Shown here piece after piece: positions 8,241 through 14,409 of a DNA stretch of 27,256 bases. The stretch lies in NCBI GenBank assembly GCA_017442445.1, contig JAFRZS010000235.1, positions 1 to 27,256 on the forward strand. The letters run 5' to 3'. The stretch's first letter is position 1; the number at the start of each line of letters is the position of its first letter. The DNA comes from Clostridia bacterium (lineage in GTDB: Bacteria > Bacillota > Clostridia > Oscillospirales > Acutalibacteraceae). A program made the position numbers and the translations under genes. The notes beneath the pieces are model-generated. The model did no database searches and was not told where the DNA came from. It saw only the letters and a list, made by a program, of their open reading frames with translations.

Positions 8241-9821
8241 TTGTACCAGGTTTTATATCGTAAATGGCGTCCCCAGGCTTTTTCCGACGTTGTCGGTCAA
8301 CAGCACGTAACCAAAACTCTCGCCAACGAATTAAACGAAAACCGCCTTTCTCATGCCTACCTTTTCACAGGTTCGAGAGGTACCGGTAAAACTACCTGTG
8401 CAAAAATACTTTCCAAAGCAGTCAACTGCCTTAACCCCATAAACGGTGACCCCTGTAACGAATGTGAAATCTGTAAAGGTATTGACAGCGGTTCAATTCT
8501 TGATGTAATTGAAATTGACGCCGCTTCAAACAACGGTGTTGACAGTATCCGTGACCTTCGCGATGAAGCAAATTTCACTCCTGTTTCGGGGCGTTACAGA
8601 GTTTATATCATAGACGAGGTTCATATGCTTTCAATCAGTGCTTTCAATGCGCTTTTGAAAACGCTTGAAGAGCCTCCGTCACATGTTATTTTTATTTTAG
8701 CTACTACAGAAGTCCATAAGCTTCCGTCAACTATTCTCTCCCGTTGTCAGAGATTTGATTTCAAGAGGATTACTCCCGACGATATAGCTGACCGACTTAT
8801 ATATATTTCAAATGAAGAAGGTCTTGAGCTTGACCGCGAAGCCGCAATACTTATTGCAAGAATTGCCGACGGTGCTTTGCGTGATGCTTTATCAATTCTT
8901 GACCAGTGCACAGGCAAAAGCAAAAAAATTGATGTTGATACTGTATCTGACTGTGTTGGTCTTGCAAACCGCAAATATGTTCTGGAATTATCCAAAGCGA
9001 TTGCGAATGAAGATTGTGCAACAGCTCTTTCAACTCTTGATACTTTGCACAATAATTCCTGTGATATGGAAAGGCTCTGCAGTGAACTCATCGAGCATTT
9101 CAGAAATCTTATGATAATCAAAACGGTAAAGACTTATAAAAACCTTATAATCTGCACCGAAGCTGAGATAAACGAATTGACCGAAATTTCATCATGCTAC
9201 AAACTTGAAAATATTTTGTATATACTTTCTGTTTTTTCAAGCACCCTCGCAGACCTCAAAAAAGGTCAGAACAGACGCGTTGAAATGGAAATGGCTCTTG
9301 TAAAGCTCTGTTCCAAGAAGCTTGATGATTCAAATTCTGCTCTTTTAAGAAGAATTGCAGAGCTTGAAGCTAAAATTGTTTCAGGTGTTACCGTTCAACC
9401 CTCAACCGAAAAAGCAGAGCAAACCAAGGCTCCTGCAAAAGAAAAGGTTGAAGCAAGAGAAGAAAAGCCTGAACCGAAGCCTCAGAAAACAGAAAATACC
9501 GTTGCCGATACAGGCTCAGATATTTTATTTGATAAGTGGCCCGAGGTTTTACGCGAACTGAACACTCTGGATCAACCGCTTGTCGGATTTCTTCAGGAAT
9601 CAAGTGCTTATGTAAGAGGCGAATATTTACTCATACATTCACAAAACCCTGTCTTTGAACAGTTTATTACTATAAGCTCTCATTACAATGCTCTGAATGA
9701 AGCTCTTCTCAGAACAACAGGCAGAAAATACCGTTTGGGTATTTACAAAGCACCTCAGGCAGAAGTAAAAAAACAGCAGGACCCGTTAGTTGATTTAGCA
9801 AAAAAACTTAACAATATATAA
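8241..9821 (+). CDS. dnaX: DNA polymerase III subunits gamma/tau
   Basis: A 526-residue clamp-loader ATPase that opens and loads the beta clamp at the replication fork. The Walker A motif GSRGTGKT is at 44-51. The structural zinc site is formed by C63, C72, C75 and C78. The Walker B-type DEVH is at 125-128, LLKTLEEPP follows, and the sensor/arginine-finger motif SRC is at 167-169. After about residue 385 a Lys/Glu/Pro-rich linker (EKAEQTKAPAKEKVEAREEKPEP) leads to the C-terminal tau-specific region. The TTG start has GGTGGTGAT just upstream and reads MYQVLYRKWRPQ, the normal DnaX N-terminus. ybaB follows by 11 nt and recR after that, the widespread dnaX-ybaB-recR operon. Confidence 0.98.
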   Translation: MYQVLYRKWRPQAFSDVVGQQHVTKTLANELNENRLSHAYLFTGSRGTGKTTCAKILSKAVNCLNPINGDPCNECEICKGIDSGSILDVIEIDAASNNGVDSIRDLRDEANFTPVSGRYRVYIIDEVHMLSISAFNALLKTLEEPPSHVIFILATTEVHKLPSTILSRCQRFDFKRITPDDIADRLIYISNEEGLELDREAAILIARIADGALRDALSILDQCTGKSKKIDVDTVSDCVGLANRKYVLELSKAIANEDCATALSTLDTLHNNSCDMERLCSELIEHFRNLMIIKTVKTYKNLIICTEAEINELTEISSCYKLENILYILSVFSSTLADLKKGQNRRVEMEMALVKLCSKKLDDSNSALLRRIAELEAKIVSGVTVQPSTEKAEQTKAPAKEKVEAREEKPEPKPQKTENTVADTGSDILFDKWPEVLRELNTLDQPLVGFLQESSAYVRGEYLLIHSQNPVFEQFITISSHYNALNEALLRTTGRKYRLGIYKAPQAEVKKQQDPLVDLAKKLNNI

Positions 9822-9832
9822 GGAGAAAAATT

Positions 9833-10177
9833 ATGAAAGCAAGAATTCCCGGTGCAGGTAATGCAGGAAATATGATGAAAAGAATCCAGCAGATGCAGGA
9901 AGATATGGAAAGAATGAAGGACGAAGTTGAAGCAACAGATTTTACTGCTTCTGCAGGCGGCAACGCAGTTGAAGTTGTAGTCAGCGGTGCTCACGAGGTT
10001 AAGTCAGTAAAAATCAGTCCTGAAATTATTGATCCCGATGAACCCGAAATGCTTGAAGACCTTGTTATCGTTGCAATCAATGAAGCTATCCGCAAGGCTG
10101 ACACAGCTATGGAACAGGCTATGTCCAAAGCACAGAGCGGTTTAAGCGGTCTTAACATTCCCGGCTTGGGACTTTAA
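9833..10177 (+). CDS. ybaB: YbaB/EbfC nucleoid-associated protein
   Basis: A 114-residue small DNA-binding protein of the YbaB/EbfC family, which forms dimers with tweezer-like alpha-helical arms. The N-terminus is glycine/methionine-rich (GAGNAGNMMKRIQQMQEDMERM), followed by the diagnostic core GNAVEVVVSGAHEVKSVKISPEII and the EDLVIVAINEAI helix. Length is typical. AAGGAG precedes the ATG. Its place between dnaX and recR is conserved in many bacteria and supports the assignment; its exact role (nucleoid organisation, perhaps with RecR) is not settled. Confidence 0.96.
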   Translation: MKARIPGAGNAGNMMKRIQQMQEDMERMKDEVEATDFTASAGGNAVEVVVSGAHEVKSVKISPEIIDPDEPEMLEDLVIVAINEAIRKADTAMEQAMSKAQSGLSGLNIPGLGL

Positions 10178-10187
10178 GAGGTAAGTT

Positions 10188-10787
10188 ATGTCTTATCAAT
10201 TAGCGCCTTTAACAAAGCTTATTGAACAATTTTCAAAAATTCCCGGTGTAGGCAGAAAATCAGCTCAGAGAATGGCATACTATGTTATGGACCTTGATGA
10301 AACTCAGGCAAAGGAATTTTCCGAAGCTATTCTTTCTGCTCACCAAAACATTCACCGTTGTAAAAACTGCTCCAATTTCTGTGAGAAAGAGCTTTGTCCG
10401 ATTTGTGAAAGTGCAACGCGTGACCAGTCGGTGATTTGTGTAGTTGAAGATGTCAGAGATGTTTCTGCTTTTGAGCGCACAAGAGAGTACAGAGGCTTGT
10501 ATCATGTGCTTCACGGTGTCATCTCCCCTATCAACGGTGTCGGCCCCGATGATTTAACGATAAAAGAGTTGCTTTCAAGAATGGGCGACGGTGTTGTAAA
10601 AGAGGTTATCCTCGCAACCAATCCCACAGTTGAGGGCGAGGCAACCGCTATGTATATTTCAAGACTTTTGAAACCTATGGGAATTACCACTTCCCGTCTT
10701 GCTTACGGTATTCCCGTCGGTGCAGATTTGGAATATGCCGATGTAGAAACCCTTTACCGTGCTATTGAAGGCAGAAAAATTATTTAA
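10188..10787 (+). CDS. recR: Recombination mediator protein RecR
   Basis: A 199-residue protein of the RecFOR pathway that helps load RecA at gaps. Residues 18-30 are the helix-hairpin-helix (IPGVGRKSAQRMA). The C4 zinc site is C58, C61, C70 and C73. The Toprim domain begins at about residue 81 (ICVVEDVRDVSAFERT) and continues through YHVLHGVISPINGVGPDDL. The C-terminal Walker-like part contains ATNPTVEGEATAMYI. Length matches the family. The gene starts 10 nt after ybaB; its stop codon overlaps the SD of the next gene. Confidence 0.98.
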   Translation: MSYQLAPLTKLIEQFSKIPGVGRKSAQRMAYYVMDLDETQAKEFSEAILSAHQNIHRCKNCSNFCEKELCPICESATRDQSVICVVEDVRDVSAFERTREYRGLYHVLHGVISPINGVGPDDLTIKELLSRMGDGVVKEVILATNPTVEGEATAMYISRLLKPMGITTSRLAYGIPVGADLEYADVETLYRAIEGRKII

Positions 10788-10798
10788 GGAGATTTTTT

Positions 10799-11503
10799 GT
10801 GAAACTCTTTGATACTCACATTCACACATCAGAATCAAGCCGTTGTTCTGACATTTCAGCAAAAGAACTTGTCAGACTTTATAAGGAAGCAAACTATGAT
10901 GCCATCTTTATAACCGATCATCTCTACACCAGACATTCCAGAAAATTTTACGGTTACGACGGTACACAGCCGTGGTCATATGTAATTGATAAATTGCTTG
11001 TCGGTTATCACACAGCACTTGATGAAGGTAAAAAGCTCGGGCTTGAGGTTTATCTCGGAGTTGAGCTTCACCTTGATGATCACAACAACGATTACCTTAT
11101 TTACGGAATTGATGAAGACTTTCTCTACGAACACGAAAATCTTCAGAAATTGACTCTTCCTGAGGTTTCAAAAATTACTCACGATAACGGTTTACTTCTG
11201 ATTCAGGCGCACCCGTTCAGACCAAACATCACAAGAGATTACCTTGATTTCATTGACGGCATTGAGGTTTTTAACGGCCATCCGAGTCACGAAGAACACA
11301 ACGAAAAAGCATTCGCTCTTGCGATTGAGAATAATTTCATTATGACGGCAGGATCTGACTGTCACCACCTTGAGAGAAAAGGAATTGATGCAATCGGAAC
11401 AAGCGGTATGCTTTTCTATGATGATATCAAGTCAACAAAAGAATTTGTTGACGCAGTTAAAAAATTAAGATACAAACTTATTTTCGACCCGAGAATTAGA
11501 TGA
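10799..11503 (+). CDS. PHP-domain metal-dependent phosphoesterase-like protein
   Basis: A 234-residue protein with a full PHP-fold metal site: DTHIHTSESSRCSD (5-18), ITDH, GVELH, QAHPFRPN and GSDCH towards the C-terminus. These His/Asp residues normally hold three metal ions for phosphate-ester hydrolysis. It is shorter than polymerase-associated PHP domains and has no HisK signature I recognise, so the substrate is unknown; small-molecule or nucleotide phosphates are the usual guess. The GTG start has AAGGAG overlapping the recR stop. It lies between recR and smpB in the same orientation with 11- and 14-nt gaps, so it is probably in the same operon. Confidence 0.88.
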   Translation: MKLFDTHIHTSESSRCSDISAKELVRLYKEANYDAIFITDHLYTRHSRKFYGYDGTQPWSYVIDKLLVGYHTALDEGKKLGLEVYLGVELHLDDHNNDYLIYGIDEDFLYEHENLQKLTLPEVSKITHDNGLLLIQAHPFRPNITRDYLDFIDGIEVFNGHPSHEEHNEKAFALAIENNFIMTAGSDCHHLERKGIDAIGTSGMLFYDDIKSTKEFVDAVKKLRYKLIFDPRIR

Positions 11504-11517
11504 TTTGAGGTGATACT

Positions 11518-11979
11518 TTGGGCGAAAACGCAAATAATACTACTGTTGCAAAAAATAAAAAAGCCTATCACGATTATTTCGTTCTGGAAACAATGGAAGC
11601 CGGAATCGAACTTTTCGGAACAGAGGTTAAGTCGATAAGAATGGGCAGGGTTAATCTTAAGGACTCCTGGTGCAGTATTGATAAGGGCGAAATTTTCGTC
11701 AACGGTATGCACATCAGTCCCTATGAGCACGGAAATATTTTTAACCGCGACCCGATGCGTGTTAAAAGACTTCTGATGCACAAACGAGAAATTCGTCGTC
11801 TGTTAGGTGTTACAAAACAGCAGGGACTCACCCTTATTCCTTTAAGTCTATATTTCAAAAAAGGCAGAGCAAAGCTTGAAATCGGTCTTTGCAAAGGTAA
11901 AAAGCTTTATGATAAGCGTGAAGTTGCCGCAAAACGCGATGCCGACAGAACAATCGAGTGCTCTGTTAAAAACAAATAA
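11518..11979 (+). CDS. smpB: SsrA-binding protein SmpB
   Basis: A 153-residue RNA-binding protein that carries tmRNA into stalled ribosomes. The family core is visible: KAYHDYFVLETMEAGIEL, GTEVKSIRMGRVNLKDSW, HISPYEHGN, RLLMHKREIRRL, and GLTLIPLSLYFKKGRAKLEIGL near the C-terminus. The basic tail (GKKLYDKREVAAKRDADR) is the helix that enters the decoding centre. The TTG start has GAGGTGAT upstream. Its RNA partner ssrA begins 4 nt after the stop codon, the closest possible form of the common smpB-ssrA pairing. Confidence 0.98.
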   Translation: MGENANNTTVAKNKKAYHDYFVLETMEAGIELFGTEVKSIRMGRVNLKDSWCSIDKGEIFVNGMHISPYEHGNIFNRDPMRVKRLLMHKREIRRLLGVTKQQGLTLIPLSLYFKKGRAKLEIGLCKGKKLYDKREVAAKRDADRTIECSVKNK

Positions 11980-11982
11980 TAC

Positions 11983-12333
11983 GGGGATGAAAGGATTTCG
12001 ACGGGGGTTATGAACTCTGATAAGCGAGTAGTGGTGTGGAACCACTATAAAAGCCACAAGTTTATAAAAATAAACGACAACAATACAACTTTACTTGCTG
12101 CTTAATTAAGCAGCCGTCGTGTCTGAGAGTACTGCGGCTCAGATAACGGCGTCGATTAGCAGTGAACGTGCATCGGAGAGGGTCTTGTATCCGATCATGA
12201 ATTAAAGGACTACCGAAGCCATAAGCCTGTCAATCGGCGTATGGTGACGGGAATTTCAAAAGATTGACTACACTCGTAGAAAGTCGGACGGATTGATTTT
12301 CGGACGCGGTTTCGATTACCGCCATCTCCACCA
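11983..12333 (+). ncRNA. ssrA: Transfer-messenger RNA (tmRNA, ssrA)
   Basis: A one-piece tmRNA of about 351 nt. The 5' end GGGGATG pairs with CATCTCC (12323-12329) as the acceptor stem, followed by discriminator A and an encoded CCA (12331-12333). The T-arm shows the TTCGATTAC loop near 12312. The 5' part has the typical GAAAGGATTTCGACGGGG. The mRNA-like part encodes a tag ending in LLAA, with its TAA inside the 18-bp palindrome GCTGCTTAATTAAGCAGC (12097-12114), the usual helix after the tag. It rescues stalled ribosomes with SmpB and marks the peptides for proteolysis. Confidence 0.97.
12070..12105 (+). other. tmRNA-encoded proteolysis tag, xNDNNTTLLAA
   Basis: The reading frame ending at TAA 12103-12105 gives NDNNTTLLAA, preceded by an ATA codon at 12070. 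By alignment with the E. coli tag (ANDENYALAA), ATA occupies the resume-codon position, which would make the first residue Ile rather than the usual Ala. The C-terminal LLAA fits recognition by ClpXP-type proteases. The resume codon is inferred and could lie one codon earlier (AAA). Confidence 0.7.
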
Positions 12334-12334
12334 T

Positions 12335-12366
12335 AAAAAAGCACTTGCGATTGCAAGTGCTTTTTT
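12335..12366 (+). terminator. Intrinsic terminator of ssrA
   Basis: A GCACTTGC/GCAAGTGC stem with a GATT loop, flanked by six A and followed by six T (12361-12366), starting 2 nt after the tmRNA CCA. Because of the A-run it could also work on the minus strand. Confidence 0.95.
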
Positions 12367-12370
12367 CAAC

Positions 12371-12528
12371 TAAATCCGTCATTCTGACGGAATAAATCTG
12401 TCTGCGACAGATGAAATCACTTCGTGATGAAATCCGACTTCGTCGGGAGTCTGACGGATTTAATTTCATCTGCAAAGCAGATTTCATCCAAACTTGTTTG
12501 GATTTCATCGTGCAAAGCACGATTTCAT
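12371..12528. repeat. Array of seven short hairpins with a shared GATGAAATC spacer that switches strand
   Basis: There are seven back-to-back inverted repeats with different stems. They lie at 12375-12391 (TCCGTCA-TTC-TGACGGA), 12396-12412 (ATCTGTC-TGC-GACAGAT), 12416-12428 (ATCAC-TTC-GTGAT), 12433-12447 (one G:U pair, loop TTC), 12468-12482 (ATCTGC-AAA-GCAGAT), 12486-12503 (ATCCAAAC-TT-GTTTGGAT) and 12507-12523 (ATCGTGC-AAA-GCACGAT). Left-half units are joined by GATGAAATC (12410-12418, 12426-12434). Right-half units are joined by its exact reverse complement GATTTCATC (12480-12488, 12501-12509). In addition, TAAATCCGTCA (12371-12381) and TGACGGATTTA (12452-12462) form an 11-bp perfect inverted repeat bracketing the left half. 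It does not code for a credible protein. Type and function are unknown to me. Confidence 0.9.
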
Positions 12529-12565
12529 TTTCAAAAACAAAATCAATTGTGACAAAAAAAGAAAG

Positions 12566-12595
12566 AACCAAGGTTAGTAATAGCCTTGGTTTTTT
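12566..12595 (+). terminator. Second intrinsic terminator, downstream of the hairpin array
   Basis: AACCAAGG (12566-12573) pairs with CCTTGGTT (12584-12591), extended by GTTA/TAG-type pairs to a GTAA loop, and is followed by six T. No gene lies between it and the ssrA terminator. A T-rich minus-strand flank (12551-12565) would allow function in that direction too. Confidence 0.8.
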
Positions 12596-12645
12596 GTTGT
12601 GTAGAGTCAAGAATATTATTAAATATCTAAATTTGTAAAAAACAC

Positions 12646-12673
12646 TTGACAAATTATTAAATTGTGATATATT
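12646..12673 (+). promoter_or_regulatory. Promoter of the three-gene cassette, with candidate operator repeats
   Basis: Perfect -35 TTGACA (12646-12651) and -10 TATATT (12668-12673) with a 16-nt spacer. AATTTG (12630-12635) and CAAATT (12650-12655) are an inverted pair that overlaps the -35. ATTATTAAAT occurs at 12615-12624 and again inside the spacer (12653-12662). Either could bind the XRE protein encoded next; that is inference. Confidence 0.75.
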
Positions 12674-12694
12674 TTTATACAAGAGGTGATTTTC

Positions 12695-13159
12695 TTGAAA
12701 AAATATATAGAAAGAGAAACTGAAAAGCTTACTCAAAGCTTACCTTCAATAAGAAAGATTGCCGGTTGGTCCAGTGAGGAACTCGGAGAACTTATCGGAG
12801 TTACAAAACAAACTATCAGCAATATTGAGACAAGAAAAAGCAAGATGTCAAAAACTCAATATATCGCAATCCGCACTATTATAGATTATGAAATTGCTGA
12901 ACACCCTGAAAATGAGTTGTTGGCAAATGTAGTACATATTCTGCTCGATTCATATGATACTCCTGAAAATGAGCAGAAAGCACAAGCTACTATTGAAATG
13001 TTAGATAAAACATCAAAAACGGCTATCACAAGCGGTGCTATTGCAGGCGTAAATGCTGTTCTTGCTGTTTTGGCAAGTCCTGCTGTTGCTCCCGTTTTAG
13101 GGTCAGCTATATTAGCTAGTTCTAAATGGCTGAAAAAAATAATCACAAAGGAGAATTAA
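12695..13159 (+). CDS. XRE-type HTH protein with hydrophobic C-terminal segment
   Basis: 154 residues from a TTG start chosen because AGAGGTG ends 6 nt before it; a GTG in frame at 12686 lies inside that SD. Residues about 17-65 form an XRE helix-turn-helix (RKIAGWSSEELGELIGV, then KQTISNIETRKSKMS). Residues about 75-105 are acidic and helical. Residues about 108-143 are an Ala/Gly/Val-rich hydrophobic stretch (TSGAIAGVNAVLAVLASPAVAP) followed by a basic tail (KWLKKIITKEN). The C-terminus may insert in or lie on the membrane, giving a membrane-associated DNA-binding protein. It is the first gene of the cassette, 1 nt before the next gene, with its own promoter. No known family name fits; function unknown. 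Confidence 0.85.
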   Translation: MKKYIERETEKLTQSLPSIRKIAGWSSEELGELIGVTKQTISNIETRKSKMSKTQYIAIRTIIDYEIAEHPENELLANVVHILLDSYDTPENEQKAQATIEMLDKTSKTAITSGAIAGVNAVLAVLASPAVAPVLGSAILASSKWLKKIITKEN

Positions 13160-13160
13160 A

Positions 13161-13535
13161 ATGAGCAATTTAGGTGCATACCAAAAATTCACAACTTTAG
13201 CTAAAAAGTTCGGCGGTGTAGAAAAATTTATAGGATTAATTGTCGCTGGTAGCACAACTGTCGGCGCGGCAGGGGGAATTGGTGCTTTTATCGGAGGTTC
13301 AAAAATAGCAAAAAGATTAAAAGTCAAAAAGGAAGCTTCAAGAAAAAAGAACGATATTATATATAAAATTACTGCTCCAGGCGAAAGCAATGAAGGATTA
13401 AAATTTGAAGTCGGCAACGAATTTCGGGTTTTGGAAACTGATGGAGATGCTATCTTAATTGAAAAATTAGGAGATAAAACCAATCCCTACTTTGTGGATA
13501 AAAAACTTTTAAATAAGATATCTAATTATTCATAA
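13161..13535 (+). CDS. Small glycine-rich membrane-associated protein of unknown function
   Basis: 124 residues. An amphipathic N-terminus (about 1-20, basic) is followed by a hydrophobic Gly/Ala-rich stretch at 23-50 (KFIGLIVAGSTTVGAAGGI, GAFIGG). This could be one membrane span or a tight helical hairpin of the glycine-zipper kind. Next is a strongly basic segment (KIAKRLKVKKEASRKKN, 48-64) and a compact, probably beta-rich C-terminal domain (YKITAPGESNEGLKFEVG, FRVLETDGDAILIEKLG). AAAGGAG lies 7 nt before the ATG, inside the end of the upstream gene. The hydrophobic part resembles in composition the C-terminus of the preceding HTH protein, so the two may meet in the membrane; this is a guess from composition only. 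Confidence 0.75.
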   Translation: MSNLGAYQKFTTLAKKFGGVEKFIGLIVAGSTTVGAAGGIGAFIGGSKIAKRLKVKKEASRKKNDIIYKITAPGESNEGLKFEVGNEFRVLETDGDAILIEKLGDKTNPYFVDKKLLNKISNYS

Positions 13536-13552
13536 ACGAAAGAAGGCTTCTT

Positions 13553-14341
13553 ATGAGTTTAATAGATACAGTAACATATTTTTATATTAAAAATATAAAA
13601 CGCTGGATGTTTTGTCCGGTGTGTAATCAAAAAATGCATTTTTCAAAAACCAGCAAAAGTTGGAGTTGTAATAGTTGTAATTATTCTCTTCCTGAATCCG
13701 AGTTTTTGGATGACTTTGTTTTTTGGTTTTGCGATGGATGTGAAACATATTTAAACATTCAAAAGAGTTTCAATAGGAAAGCAGAAAGTCATATTTGTGA
13801 AAAATGTGGTTTTAACAATGATACCACCTTTTCAAACATAAAAGGCCAATGCAAGGATTGCGGAAAGCTGCTAAACAATCCTGATGCTACGATATGTCAA
13901 GACTGTAAGACTAAACGCATGGAAAAGGCTCGTGATTTTTGCTTGAAAGCTGCTTCAATTTGTGAAGAATTATCTTCAACATTAAATAAAAAAGAAGAAA
14001 CAAAAGAAGGAGACAACGAAATGGGATTTTTTTCAGATTTATTAAGTTCATTCACAAAGGATTTTAGCGACGGTGCTACTTGTCCTATTTGTAATAGTAA
14101 ATGTTATTGGGATGAAGATAAAACAACTTGGATATGTGATTCTTGCGATTACGAAATTGAAGCTGGAGAAATAGAATACGACGAGGAAAAAGACAAAATA
14201 AATGTAATGGGTATCAATTGGTATTGCGATGAATGCGATGCACATCTTAATATTCAAAGCGGTTTTGATCCGTATGACGACAGTTGGACTTGTTCAAAAT
14301 GTGGATATGAGAATAGTCTAACAAAAGACGATATTTTATAA
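13553..14341 (+). CDS. Protein with five zinc-ribbon motifs and an internal duplication
   Basis: 262 residues with five CxxC...CxxC ribbons: C21/C24-C39/C42, C60/C63-C82/C85, C100/C103-C115/C118, C177/C180-C195/C198 and C225/C228-C247/C250. Ribbons 1-2 and 4-5 are copies of one two-ribbon module; compare WFCDGCETYLNIQKSF (58-73) with WYCDECDAHLNIQSGF (223-238). The middle ribbon resembles the short zinc_ribbon_2 type and is followed by a charged helical linker (residues 121-155). AAAGAAGG-type SD and ATG are clear. An internal SD-ATG at 14021 would give a separate 106-residue protein with ribbons 4-5. No enzymatic motif is visible; protein or nucleic acid binding is possible. Last gene of the cassette, ended by a strong terminator. 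Confidence 0.82.
   Translation: MSLIDTVTYFYIKNIKRWMFCPVCNQKMHFSKTSKSWSCNSCNYSLPESEFLDDFVFWFCDGCETYLNIQKSFNRKAESHICEKCGFNNDTTFSNIKGQCKDCGKLLNNPDATICQDCKTKRMEKARDFCLKAASICEELSSTLNKKEETKEGDNEMGFFSDLLSSFTKDFSDGATCPICNSKCYWDEDKTTWICDSCDYEIEAGEIEYDEEKDKINVMGINWYCDECDAHLNIQSGFDPYDDSWTCSKCGYENSLTKDDIL
14007..14023 (+). promoter_or_regulatory. Internal SD and ATG within the zinc-ribbon gene
   Basis: AAGGAGA (14007-14013) lies 7 nt before an in-frame ATG (14021-14023; codon 157). The protein from there begins MGFFSDLLSSFTKDFSDGA and contains one complete two-ribbon module. The arrangement is the same as at the Lgt/GalM junction. Confidence 0.7.
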
Positions 14342-14364
14342 TCCACACACCCGACAAAACACAG

Positions 14365-14402
14365 ACCTCCTTGTAAAATGGTATTACCAAATACAAGGAG
14401 GT
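14365..14402. terminator. Bidirectional terminator between the zinc-ribbon gene and the nucleoside hydrolase
   Basis: ACCTCCTTGTA (14365-14375) pairs with TACAAGGAGGT (14392-14402). A minor GGT/ACC pairing is in the loop, and TTTATTTTTTATTT follows. It ends the plus-strand cassette and lies 8 nt beyond the stop of the minus-strand gene. Confidence 0.9.
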
Positions 14403-14409
14403 TTATTTT

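Noticed and set aside
9258..9283. Programmed frameshift in dnaX giving a gamma-like short product
   Set aside because: A run of six A at 9258-9263 with a -1 stop at 9281 lies near the end of domain III, but the in-frame context (CTC AAA AAA GGT) is not a canonical slippery heptamer and no clear stimulatory hairpin was found.
12371..12528. Possible CRISPR array
   Set aside because: Units are 17-21 nt, the constant part is only 9 nt, the variable parts are palindromes rather than spacers, orientation flips mid-array, and no cas genes are present.
12230..12736. Open frame on the minus strand and another on the plus strand (12411-12638) over the ssrA end and hairpin array
   Set aside because: They overlap the tmRNA, terminators and hairpins, lack SD sites, and the translations follow the repeat structure rather than a protein-like pattern.
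11983..14402. Integrative element inserted at ssrA
   Set aside because: No integrase or recombinase gene is visible, and I found no second copy of the tmRNA 3' end that could serve as the other attachment site. The cassette is accessory-like but not shown to be a mobile element.
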